From: Ceratopteris richardii
Lineage: Eukaryota; Streptophyta; Polypodiopsida; Polypodiales; Pteridaceae
Assembly (NCBI GenBank): GCA_020310875.1
Contig: CM035427.1
Location: 88,728,230 to 88,792,229, forward strand
Reading direction: 5' to 3'
DNA length: 64,000 nt
Made by a program: the position numbers and the translations under genes. Under the pieces are notes generated by a model. It ran no database searches. It was not told the DNA's origin and was given only the letters and a program-made list of their open reading frames with translations. Positions 14,036-25,426 of the stretch are shown piece after piece; within the stretch, counting starts at the first letter, position 1; each line of letters opens with the position of its first letter.

Positions 14036-15893
14036 ATGGCATCAAAGGTCTCAAGTATGTCTGGTGGATCAGGGTCTCAAGTACATCTCGTGGATCAAGT
14101 ACGTCTGGTGGATCAGGGTCTGGTGGATCAAGTATGTCTGGAGGATCAGGGTCTGGTGTTTGGAGAAGGAGCTATAACTTGCAGGGCAAAGATCATGTTG
14201 AGATCCAAAAATTTGATGGCACAAACTTTGCTCTATGGAAGAATCACATTAAAGATGTGCTGATTCAGAGGGGGCAATGGAAGCTAGTAAATGGAATATC
14301 AAAGAAGCCTGTTGACATTGATGAAGATGATTGGGAAGAGTTAGATGAAATGACCGGGTCTACGATTCGATTGCACCTGGTACATAATGTTTACTTTATA
14401 GTATTAGACTGTGAAAGTGAAAAGGAGCTTTGGAAGAAGTTATGCAATACATATGAAAAAGAGATGGCATGAATAAAGTGCATCTGATGAGAAGATTATA
14501 TGACCTTCACATGAAGGACATAGATAGTGTTGTTGCTCATCTAAATGAGTTTGATGCTATATTCTCACAGTTACACGCTCAGAAAATGGATATGGATAAT
14601 GAAATGAAAGCAGTCTTGTTGTTATGCACCTTGCCATCATCATGGGATATGTTTTGCACAACTATTAGCAATAGTGCACTTAGTGGTAAACTGGTCTATG
14701 ATGACATATGTGGAGCACTCTCGGGTGAGGAGATTTGTAGAAAATCTATGGTTGGCACTCAGAGTGGAGATGCATATAATGTTTGTGATGCTTACCAAGG
14801 AAAGAATCAACAATGTGGTAGGACCAAGAACAAGGAAAATAATGGTAAAAGGAATAAGAGTAGGAGTAAATCAAGGAAGAGGGATATCAAATGCCATTAT
14901 TGTCATAAGAAAGGATACATGAAGAAAGATTGTTATACATTGAAGAACGCTAAAGGTAAAGGATAGAATGTTGATGGGCATGTTAAACAGTTACCTACAC
15001 CATCTACTTAGATTGTGAGAATTGAAGAAATTGATGCTATTTTTGATGATGCTAATGTGTTGACACTTGATAACACTGTGCCAATTGAGGCTCTTATGGC
15101 TGATTCTCTTTCCACACGTGATTGGTAGATTCTGGTGCTTCTTTCCATGTGACACCACATAGAGCATGGTTCTCTAATTATGCACCAAAGTCTCTTGATA
15201 CTATGAGAATTGGTGACTCTTACTAGTGTGATGTTGTGGAGATTGGGGATGTGGTTGTGCAGTTCATTGATGGTTCAAAATTTACTATGCATAATGTATT
15301 CCATGTACCTCAATTATAATTTGATGTTAGTTGGTCAACTTGATGACCTTGGTTATAAGGTGGCCTTCTATGCTCAGTCCTTTCGCATACTAAAGGGCAA
15401 TACAATTATTGCAAAAGGAAGCAAAGTTGTCTCACTTCATCCTTTATTTGTATCATAGAAAGAACACTGGTTAGTTGTTACTGAACAATGGATTGTATTT
15501 GGCATGGCTATTTGGGCCATATATCACATAGTGGAATGGAAAATCTTTATTGTTTTGGCTACTTACTTGTGTTATCTTTCTCTAATTTTTCATTTTGTGA
15601 GCATTGTCAATATGGAAAGAAAACTAGGAATGTGCACAAGGTGCATATTGACTCTTCAATTCAAACTTTAGAGCTCATTCATATAGATGTGTGTGGTCAT
15701 ATGCCCACAAGGTCATTAGGTGATTCTCTTTACTTTGTCACTTTCATAGATGATGCTACTAGAAAATTCTGGTTATATCCTATCAAAGCAAAGGATGAGG
15801 TATTCTCTACTTTCAAAAAATGGCTTGCTTTAGTTGAGATTGAATAAGGAATAAGCTTAAGGTTTTATGTTCAGATAATAGGTGGTGATTATA
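14036..15893 (+). pseudogene. Copia gag-protease-integrase, left half of A3
   Basis: ATG at 14036 (MASKVSSMSGGSGS) leads into a short repeat encoding Gly-Ser-rich sequence (14060-14160), across which the frame shifts. Gag proper continues with VEIQKFDGTNFALWKNHI and, after a second shift near 14465, LYDLHMKDIDSVVAHLNEF. The knuckle at about 14892 reads CHYCHKKGYMKKDC, so the zinc-binding His is replaced by Tyr. Protease (DSGASFHVTPHRAWF) is at about 15128-15180, the pre-integrase domain at 15488-15650 and the start of the integrase core (ELIHIDVCGHM) near 15670. Several stops. Inactive. Confidence 0.85.
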
Positions 15894-17010
15894 TGTAGCT
15901 TTTCCTCAATCACAATCTATCCCCAACCACGATTTCTCTATCACTCAAAAATAAAGTGGAGAGAAGAACGCAGAGATTGCACAAGGTAAAAGAAAATCTG
16001 ATGCGGAAGAGTAGAAACAAATATGATGCAGAGAAGGAAGAATTCTGATATTATAGATGTGAATCAATGGTTACAATAGCTTTGGACAATAGCTTCTTGA
16101 CAAAGCCTCTACCTCTCGACCACCCCCGAGCTATCACAATCGCATCCACACTCGCACTCTCAATCACACTCTCAATCACAAGGTAATTCTCAGATTTCTG
16201 TGTGTCCTCCGTGGTGATGTGCAAGTCTCCCTATATCCGAGTTTGATCGCTGCCTTTTTTCCAAAGAAGTGTGTGATCCACCAAATTTAGAAAAAGTCAA
16301 GTTTCTCCAAAACTTTCACAAAAAGCCATGCGATCGTAGTGTGCTTTCTTTCTTTAACGTACCCATCAAAAATAGGAGAAAAACACCAAGAAGACATATC
16401 CAAAAACATCCTTAATTACACATGGTGACACGTGAGCATCAGAATCACGGATTCAAATAGAATTAGATAAGCCCTTGTTTTTTTCTTTTGTGTTGGAAAA
16501 TGGCACTTTTCAAAGCCCTGTAACTCAAAAACGATGAGGAATTAGCTTAAGCTTGTGAAAGACACTTTTATTCAATTTTGCGATCTGCATAATAGTGTTA
16601 GAGATGTCCGAGATCCAAATCCACTTCCAAATGCCACTTTTGAGCCCTGCAAGTTTCAAAATTATAGAGAGTAAAATCAAGGCATTTTCTTACAATGAAC
16701 TAAATGTAGGACCCTGAACGAGGTACTTAAAACATGATTCACAAGAATTTCACTCAGGCACTTTTATTCTCCTATACTTGCTCTACCTTTCTCTCATACA
16801 TAGTTTTTCTTAATTATTTCATCTTCACCTTCAAAATTTGACTAGAAAACATGATGCAAATAAGGTCTAGAGAGAGAAAATGAAACTTGTCAACCCAAAA
16901 TTTTTCCTATATGCATAAAATGACCTAATTATTCATTCTAAGCATTATCCCCACAATGAAATTTAGAAAGTTCAAAATGAATTATTTCACTAGAAAAGAG
17001 GCCTATTACA
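15894..17010 (-). repeat. 3' LTR of Gy1
   Basis: It begins TGTAGC and ends TTACA on the plus strand and is the full-length version of the LTR. The region between about 16254 and 16845 is absent from the other LTR. It abuts the purine tract at 17011. Confidence 0.93.
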
Positions 17011-17035
17011 ATTCTTCCCCCCTTTAAGAACTCTG

Positions 17036-19580
17036 TCCTCAGAGTTGGAAAGAAGGATAATGTGTTAGAAAATCATCTAAATTCGCCCAACTCGAATCTT
17101 CTACTGGGTATGAGTGCCATTTCACCAAAATTTCTACTATAGATCTATTTCTAAGAAATATTTCCTCCCTATCTAATATTATTTCTAGTTGAAGCTCAAA
17201 AGAGCCATCATCTTTCAGCTTATAATTATCCTGCAAAACATGAGCAACATTAGATACATATCTTTTTAAGTAAGCTAACATGAAATACAAGATTCACATT
17301 TAAATGTTTAGGTAATTCCAGCAAATAAGCAAGAGATCCAATCTTTTTCAAAACTTTAAAAGGACCTGCATATCGAGGAGAAAGTCTATGATCCTTCCCT
17401 AACAACAAGTTAGATCGGTGAGGATTAACTTTAAGAAATACCATATCATCAACTTGGAATTCAAGTGGTCTTCTCTTTAAATCATAGAACTTCTTTTGTC
17501 TTTTCTGAGCTTCTTTTATGTGTTTCTTAATTTTTCCAAGTTCTTCATCCATCTTATCAAGCATTTCTTTGGATACTTCTACTTTATTTGGAAAACCAAA
17601 AACGAAGGTGGAGTCAAACAATTATAACCATACATAGCTTCAAACGGAGTCATTTTTATAGATGCATGCCATGCACCATTGTATGCAAACTCAACCAAGG
17701 GTAAATATTCACTCCAATTATCCTGCTTTTCATTCACATACATACGCAACATATCTTCAACTACCCTGTTAACCCTCTCGGTTTCCCCATCAGTTTGTGG
17801 ATGGAAAGCTGTACTCATACGAAGTTGAGTTCCAATCGATTCAAATGTCGCTTTCCAGAAGTTTGACATAAATCTAGAATCTCTATCAGAAATTATGCTT
17901 TTAGGCATTCCATGCAATCGAAATATTTCTTTTACAAAGATTCTTGCAACATTCAATGTAGTATCAGTCTTTTTCATAGGAAAGAAATGTGCCATCTTGG
18001 TAAGCTGATCGAATACAACAATATGGTATCATGCTTACTTCTGGTCATAGGTAGCTTAGTGATAAAATCCATAGAAATAGACTCCCACTTCTGATTTGAA
18101 ACATCCAAAGGTTGAAGCATTTCAGGCATCCTCTTAAACTCAGATTTCACCTGTTGGCACTTCAAACATTCACTTACATATTTTCTAATATCCCGCTTCA
18201 TACATGGCCAAAAGTAAGAATACTTTGTTTTAACATAGGTCCTTGAATAACCTGGATGTGCAAAAGAAGGTGCATCATGACAATCATGCAATATTTTAAC
18301 TTTTAATGGAGATTCAGAAGATATGCATAGCCGATTGTTACAATACAATGTTCCATTCTGCAAATGAAATTTTTCCTCATACATCGATCCCTTGTTCGCA
18401 TTCAAAGCAATCAAAATAGGTGCATAAAAAGGATCTTGTTTTATCTCTTCTTGAATTTGATTGGGAAAATCAGAATTTATTACAGAAACAAGATTACACA
18501 AAGGTCTCCAGCTCAATGCATCAACAACCTCATTTTCCTTACCAGCTAGATACTTAAGGTCAAAATCATACTCACTTAATAATTCAATTCAACGCTTCTG
18601 CCTGTTGTTAAGCAATGGTTGTGTGAAGATGTATTTTAGACTCTGATGATTTGTTTTCAATTCAAACTTAACCCCTAACAATAGATGTCTCCAATGCTTA
18701 AGTGCATGCACAACAACAAGCATTTCTGAATCATGAGTAGGATAGTTAAGTTCATGTTTTCTTAGTTTTCTGGACTCATATGCGACCACCTGCCATCCTA
18801 TGAAAGAACACATCCTATCTGACTACCACTTGCATCACATGCAACCACAAAAGGCTTTCCCATTTCTGGTATTTTCAAAACACAATTCTCAATGACTTTT
18901 TGTTTCAATGTTTCAAATGATTTTTGACAGGCATCACTCCATGCAAATCCTACATTCTTTTTAGTCAATTCTGTGAGGGGAGTAGCTATCTTAGAGAAAT
19001 CCTTAATATGTGCTCTTTCATATTGTGCCAACCCAAGAAAACTTCTAACATCCCATACAGTCTTAGGAATCGGCCAATCAACTATTGTTTTTACTTTATC
19101 TTCATCTATAAGGATTCCTTCTTTTGATATTACTCTTCCTACATACACAAGTTTGTCCTTAGCAAAGAAACACTTACTCTTTTTCCCATACGATTTGTGT
19201 TCTCTAAGAGTTTGCAAAGTCTTCTTGAGATGTACCGCATGCTCAGAATCATCTTTAGAGTATACAAATATACCATCAAGGAATACTAAGATGAATTCAT
19301 CTAGGTAATCGTGAAAAATATTATTCATCAAGCACATAAATGTGGCAGGATCATTTGTTAATCCAAAAGGTAGAATCGTAAACTCATAGTGACCATATCT
19401 TGTTCGAAAAGCTGTCTTAGGAATATCATCTGTTTTGATCCTAATTTGGTGATATCCAGATCTTAAGTCAATCTTTGTGAATACAGTCGCTCCACTTAAT
19501 TGACCTAATAAGTCATCTATGTGAGGGAGTGGATACTTATTCTTAATTTTTCTTTTATTCAACCCCCTATAGTCAATGCT
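17036..19580 (-). pseudogene. Gy1 RT, RNase H, integrase and chromodomain (C-terminal part of pol)
   Basis: Reading on the minus strand from 19580: RT with [35 protein letters not shown] and [17 protein letters not shown]. The catalytic motif reads FLDG in [10 protein letters not shown] instead of YXDD, so a catalytic Asp is lost. RNase H includes [12 protein letters not shown] and [20 protein letters not shown]. Integrase at 18516-17579 has the zinc-binding part (HPGYSRTYVKTKYSYFWPC, CLKCQQ) and catalytic residues in SMDFITKLP, ISDRDSRF and DGETERVNRVVED. The C-terminus at 17290-17039 resembles a chromodomain (ILDREEIFLRNRSIVEILV, KWHSYPVEDSSW), which in this group is thought to guide insertion to histone-marked chromatin. 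Frameshifts occur near 18800, 18580, 17980 and 17600. The upstream part of pol continues beyond B3 at 24709. Confidence 0.9.
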
Positions 19581-19794
19581 GTTGGAGATACACGTTTGCG
19601 GAAGCACACGAACAACACAAGGAAGAAGAAGAAGCTTGGAGCAAATCTATTACTAGAGAATGCGCAAAGATAAGTAGCCCATTAGGGCAATCAGCGTATA
19701 TACAAGCCGGGGGAAAAAAACCTCCTAAAGAGGGAAAAAAGTGCCCCGACGGTCCTAGTGTGTTCACACACATCACTACCTAAATATATCAACA
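19581..19794 (-). repeat. 3' LTR of B3
   Basis: Starts TGTTGGAGATACACG and ends ATATATCAACA as written. It lacks 17 nt near 19643 that are present in the other B LTRs. Confidence 0.95.
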
Positions 19795-19835
19795 AATCCC
19801 CCCTGGGAGTGATGTGGTGAACAAGGAGCTGGCAC

Positions 19836-22800
19836 TCATGTATAAGGAAGTGCCAAGCTATGTGGAAATGACTCCACAAAAGGAAGTAAGCCCAAAGCTT
19901 TGCGGAAAGCTTCAAACTTCTCCCTAGGCAGAGCCTTCGTGAAAAGGTCTGCAATATTCTCCTGCGTGGGCACATATGCCAAGCTGATCTCCCTAGTAGA
20001 GAACCTCTCCCTGACATAGTGATAATGCACCTGAATGTGCTTAGTGCGAGCATGGAACACAGGGTTCCTCGCAACTGCCAATGCGCTCTGACTGTCAGTG
20101 AAGATGGTGGTGGTAGAAGACTGGCCAACACCCAAATCAGCCATAAGGTGTCTGAGCCACACACACTCAACAATCGTTGTGAAAGCTGCCCTATACTCAG
20201 CCTCACAACTGGAAGTGGCCACAGTAGGCTGCTTCTTGCTCAACCAAGATATACATGAGCTACCAAGCATGAAGCAAAAACCACTGGTGGACACACAAGT
20301 GTCATAGCAACCAACCCAATCTGAGTCAGAAAAAGCATGCAAATCTGGCGGTAGTGATCCCCCCTTGGGATAAAACAACCCAAGTAGCCGAGTACCACTC
20401 AAGTAGCGAAAGATGCGCTTAACCACCTTCCAATGTGTGACTCCTGGGCAATGCATAAACCTGCTCATCTGTGAGACAACAAACTGAATATCTGGCCGAG
20501 TAATGCATAAGTAAATCAAGCATCCAACAGCCTGCTAATAGAGAACAACATCAAATGCATCTCCAGCATCATGAAGACTCAATTGTAAACTTGTCTCCAT
20601 AGGAGTGGCAATAGGCTTACAGTCTTCAAGGCCAAAACACTGCAATAATGTGTCAATATATTTCGTTTGACACAAAGCCATTCCACCATCATCTTGCATG
20701 AACTGAATGCCCAAATAGTGATGCAAATGCTCCAAATTAGACATCTCAAATGAGGCATGCAAATCAGCCTTGAAATCAGCAATATGCTTCTCAATAGCAC
20801 CAGTGAGCGGCATGTCATCAACATAGACAACAATGATCAGAAGCACATCATTAGCACACTTAACATATAAGGTGCTTTCAGTTGGACTGTTCACAAAACC
20901 ATGTGCAACCAGATAGGCATGTATCTTCTCATACCAAGCACGTGGTGCTTGCTTTAAACCATATAATGCCTTCTTTAACCTGCACACCTGGTTTTCATGC
21001 CCTTTCTGCACAAAGCCACGGGGCTGAAAAACATACACTTCTTCATGTAAGTCACCATTCAGAAATGTTGTTTTAATGTCCAACTGATGTACATTCCAAC
21101 CATGATGGGCTGCAAGTGCACAAATGCTCCGAACAGTAGTCATACGACATGTAGGTGCAAAGGTCTCATCAAAATCAATGCCTCTTTCCTGCACATAACC
21201 CTTTGCAACAAGCCTAGCCTTATACCTGTCAACTGTACCATCAGGTTTACGCTTCAGCTTGTATACCCACTTAGTGCCAATGGCCTTCTTGCCAGGAGGC
21301 AAGTCACATAAAGACCATGTACCATTCTTCATTATAGCATCATATTCAGATTGCATGGAAGCCATCCAATTTTCTGAATTCTGTGCTTCATCAAAAGAAA
21401 CAGGCTCATTCTCATCACAGAGACTAGACGCAGCCATAGCATAGCAATCTGATGCAAAGGAGGCACTATGAGAGCCTGAACGAGTACAATATGATAAAGG
21501 TGCATCTAATTTGCTGTCATGCAAAGTCTGCACCAGCCATTTTGGCATAGCTTTTGCCTGCTCAATATCGGCTCTCTCATCAACAAGTGCATCATGTAAA
21601 TCTGCATCAGAAATAGAATGATCTACATCATCATATGAAACCTGCAAGGGCTGAGAAGTTGCCTCATTAGGACCAGCACTAGATTGTCCACCTGTAAAAA
21701 GAGGCATCAATGTATCATACATGTCTTTGGAGCTAATAGATGTCTCCTTAGTATATGAAAGCAATGGCTGAATAGCATCTTCCACAAAGACAACATCACG
21801 GCTAACCAGAATGCATTTAGTATGTGGATGATACAGTTGATAGCCTTTACTTTCAGAACTGTACCCAACAAAAATACATTTTACTGCCTTATCATCCAAT
21901 TTTCTGCGATGTTGTTCAGGCACTAATGCATATGCCAAACAACCAAAAACACGCAGATGAGCAACAGATGGCTTGCGGTCATGCCAAGCCTCATATGGAG
22001 TGATAGACTGCAACGCTTTAGTGGGATACCTATTCAGTACATATGCTGCACACATGACAGCCTCAAGCCAGAAAGTATGTGGTAAAGCCTGACTTTTGAC
22101 CATGCACCTTGCCATCTCCATGAGTGACATGTTCTTTCGTTCAGCAACTCCATTCTGTTGAGGTGTATACGGCATTGTCCACTGGTGTTTTATCCCACGT
22201 TCAGCCAGAAATGCATTAAAATCTGAAGACATATATTCCCCCCCTCGATCAGAACGGAGGGTGCCCATTTTACATGCTGACAGATTTTCAGCCAAAACCA
22301 AAAACTGTTTGAAGCACATGAACACTTTGGACTTTGCTTTGAGTGGATATACCCATGCATGCCTGGAAAAATCATCAATGAAAGTCACGAAGTAAAGGTA
22401 ATTTCCAAAAGAGGGTGTCTGCATAGGACCAAAGACATCACTATGTACAAGCTACAATTTCTGCGTAGCCCAAACTGAACCATCTTTTGGAAAGGAAGAA
22501 CGCTGCATTTTGCCCAAAATACAGCCTTCACAAACATGTTTTCCAGGAGCCTCAAGTTTGGGCAAAGAGGACACCATTTCAGATTTCTGTAGGCGTAGCA
22601 AACTAGCAAAATTCAGATGACCAAAGCGTGCATGCCAAAGCTTTGCATGTGACATAGCCTGAGAATCATGAACTGCACATGCCGAATCATTCACAGATCT
22701 TTCATAGTCTATGAGCTTATACAACCCACGACATAAAATGCCAGAAGCAATAATCACATCACCATTTGAGAGATCATGGACTGTACACCTGTCATCAACG

Positions 22801-24122
22801 AATTTCACAACCAAGCCAATCTTGGCTAATGCAGAAACTGATAACATGTTCTTTTTGATCCTTGGCACAAATAAAGCATCTGACAAAGTGAAAGAACTAC
22901 CATCAGCAGTAGTCAGAATGATCTTACCAACTCCCATAACAGGATAAGAGGAGTTATTGGCGCATGTGACAGTATTCCTTCTAGGGGCAGGCTCAAGTGA
23001 AGAGAAGAAACTGCACTGCGAGGTAATATGTTTGGTCGCCCCACTGTCAAAGTACCAAACATCTGAGTCTACTACAAACATGCACTGATCATGAGAAGAT
23101 GGGTCAGTAGTACACGCCCATTCTTCTTCCTGCACAAGATTTGCAGACTCTGTTTTTGGTGTAGAGGCCTCTGCAACAACCATTCCAGCCTCTTTTTTCT
23201 TTGTCTCTTTAGCAGCCAGTTTTGGACAATTCTTTATGATATGATCATTTCCTTTACAGTACTTGCAAAACAATTTCTGCTTTTCTGATTTCTTCTCATC
23301 TTTATCCTGGTTCTTCGATTGTGCACCATTTGCAGATTTCTACTTACTAGTAGAAGAGCTCCATTTTCCTTTGCCCTTCTGGCTAGCCAGGAAAGCTTGA
23401 TCTGCAACACGCATAATGGACCTGTTCTGCCTGGACTGATCTTCCTGCAACAGAACAAAGACTAACTCCTCAAATGACAAGGCATTTGGATTGCCTTTCA
23501 TCATCAACCGAAGAGTAGAAGCAAAACTCTGATATGAATCAGGAAGACCATTCAGAACGGTCTGCACAAGTGAGCTATCTGGTATAACCTCATCAGCAGA
23601 AATCAACTGTTCCTTCAAATCTTTGATCTTCGTTAAGAAACTGTCCATAGAATCACCTTCATTCATGTGCTCACTCTCCAACTGTTTTTGGAGGTAAGCA
23701 ACACGAGCCTCATTCCTAGCCTGGTACAAAGTGGTAAGTGTATCCCAAGCATCCTTTGCTGATCTGCAAGAGCGAATGTGAGGAATAATGGCACGTTTGA
23801 CAGACAAAGCTATCAATGCATGTGCCTGGGCATCTCTGCCATCCCAGCGAGTCTGCTCTGCAATAGGTGCAACAAAAATAGCAACACAAACAGGAATCTG
23901 TGGGATATCATCTTCGACACCATCTTCATCAGCTCCAGCACCTGTATTTGCAGTACCTGTCGTTACAGGTGTAACAGGACGTCTTTCAACACCCTGCATA
24001 ATGTTCCATAATCCTTTTGCAACCAGTACATGTCGCATCATATAAGCCCATAATGGGTAGTTGGTACCATCCAACTTATCCTCAACAGCCAACATACGAA
24101 ATACATCACTGCTTTCAGCCAT
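19836..24122 (-). pseudogene. Copia-B Gag-Pol polyprotein, one frame with three TAG stops
   Basis: A single frame of 1428 codons runs from ATG at 24122 to the stop at 19836, broken only by TAG at 23340, 22452 and 20535. Where other copies can be compared, each stop stands for Gln. Domains by residue: gag about 1-280 (MAESSDVFRMLAVEDKLDG; PNALSFEELVFVLLQED); knuckle CX2CX4HX4C at 286-299; protease Asp in WYFDSGATKHI near 359; pre-integrase HARFGHLNFASLL near 500; integrase core with SDV, RSDRGGEYMS and NGVAERKNM near 560-680; RT with VYVDDMPLTG; RNase H with SDSDWVGCYD and CEAEYRA near the end. The gene order PR-INT-RT-RH is that of Ty1/copia. With no frameshift and few stops it is one of the better preserved elements in the window, but it cannot make a full polyprotein without readthrough. 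Confidence 0.95.
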
Positions 24123-24463
24123 GGCCGGTGACTAAAATACCTTGATGCAAAAAATTGACTGTATCTCAAAAAGTTGAACGAAACTGCTCAGACAAGTTCT
24201 GCTAGACCTGTAGTAGACTTCGAAACGCTTAAACTGGCGAACAAAAATTGGTATATACCTTTGGCACAAAAGGACGAAATAGCCTGCACAAGCGCTACAA
24301 TAGTGCGTTCGGAGGCTGAAACGAGCTCAGATCGCGATTTCGGCACCATAGAGCGAAGCCGTTTTTATCTCGAAAATACCCTGAGTATGTTCACCAAATT
24401 TCGTGCGAATCTGAGACTGCAAACGGAGGAGTGTCGATGGCACCCTAGAAGAAGCGACAACCT

Positions 24464-24475
24464 GCTCTGATACCA
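24464..24475 (-). other. Primer-binding site of B3
   Basis: Minus strand reads TGGTATCAGAGC, the usual complement of the initiator Met-tRNA 3' end, two bases inside the 5' LTR. Confidence 0.9.
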
Positions 24476-24477
24476 AT

Positions 24478-24708
24478 TGTTGGAGATAGACGTCTGCGGA
24501 AGCACGCGAACAGCACAAGGAAGAAGAAGAAGCTTGGAGCACAAACACACAATACTGAATGTATTACTAGAGAATGTACAAAGATAAGTAGCCCATTAGG
24601 GCAATAGGCGTATATACAAGTCGGGGGAAAAAAACCTCCTAAAGAGGGAAAAAAGTGCCCCGGCGGTCCTAGTGTGTTCACACACATCACTACCTAAATA
24701 TATCAACA
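24478..24708 (-). repeat. 5' LTR of B3
   Basis: 231 bp, the same length as the LTR of B4 at 50056-50286. It contains TGTATATACGCC on the sense strand, a possible TATA region. Confidence 0.95.
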
Positions 24709-24887
24709 AATGCATAATCGACAAGAGCCGTCTTTCTTCTTCTGAAATAAAACAAGTGCACCCCAAGGTGAGACACTCGACCTTATTAAGCCCTTCTTCA
24801 AAAGATCATGTAATTGAATCTTAAGCTCCTTTAATTCATCAATGTTAAATCTATAGGGTGCTCTAGAATATGGTTCACTCCTTGGAT

Positions 24888-24964
24888 CAAGGTGGTACAG
24901 AACGTTTGGTACGAAACGTGGTGCCATACCAAACGCCAGCATATGGAACATTTAGGAATGTTAC

Positions 24965-25026
<62 letters not shown>

Positions 25027-25426
25027 CTTCAGATTTTTCTTTTAATTCATTAAATGTTTATATATATATGTATAGATAATTTCATTGCCTCATTATTAGA
25101 TTGAGGGATTTGAGAATTCCCTTCATACAACATGTTTTTATCTTTCTCATCTCTCATATCTCCCTCTGTCTATCTCTCTCTATCTCTCAATCTCTCAATC
25201 TCTTTCCCTCCTTATCTCTCTTTCAACCTCCTCCTTGCTTAAGGAGTCATTGAGCTATGGATTCACCTAGCTATGTATATATTTCATGCAATTTTTTTAC
25301 TTCAAATATATATTTCAATTTTTACTTCAATTTTTTTAAAATAAATTGAATGCATTCCGAACGCGTTTTGGAACGTACGTTTCGTACGTTTCATATGCGT
25401 TTGGAATGCGTTCCGATCCAACCTTG
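24888..25426. mobile_element. hAT-like MITE, 539 bp, inside Gy1 RT
   Basis: An 8-bp duplication, CCTTGGAT, lies at 24880-24887 and 25427-25434. The inserted DNA begins CAAGGTGGTACAGAACG and its other end, read on the opposite strand, begins CAAGGTTGGATCGGAACG. Short CAAGG-type inverted ends with 8-bp duplications are typical of the hAT superfamily. Subterminal DNA is rich in AAACG and ACGT motifs. The interior holds CT/AT microsatellites (24967-25025) and no transposase, so it must have been mobilised by an element elsewhere. Confidence 0.83.

Larger units (their letters stand above)
19581..24708 (-). mobile_element. Copia element B3, complete with both LTRs and target duplication
   Basis: LTRs are 19581-19794 (214 bp, 3') and 24478-24708 (231 bp, 5'). 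Both run TGTTG...CAACA on the plus strand. The 5-bp duplication AATGC is at 19576-19580 and 24709-24713. By eye the LTRs differ at about ten positions plus one 17-nt indel. The PBS is at 24464-24475 (plus GCTCTGATACCA), and the purine tract follows the 3' LTR as plus AATCCCCCCTGGGAG at 19795-19809. The target is the RT gene of Gy1, within the codons before DYRGLN. This is the reference copy for the B family. Confidence 0.97.

Noticed and set aside
19836-24122. TAG as a recoded sense codon in copia B
   Set aside because: B4 and B2 show CAG or CAA at these sites, B2 has many more TAGs and frameshifts, and TGG-to-TAG changes also occur; decay explains it.
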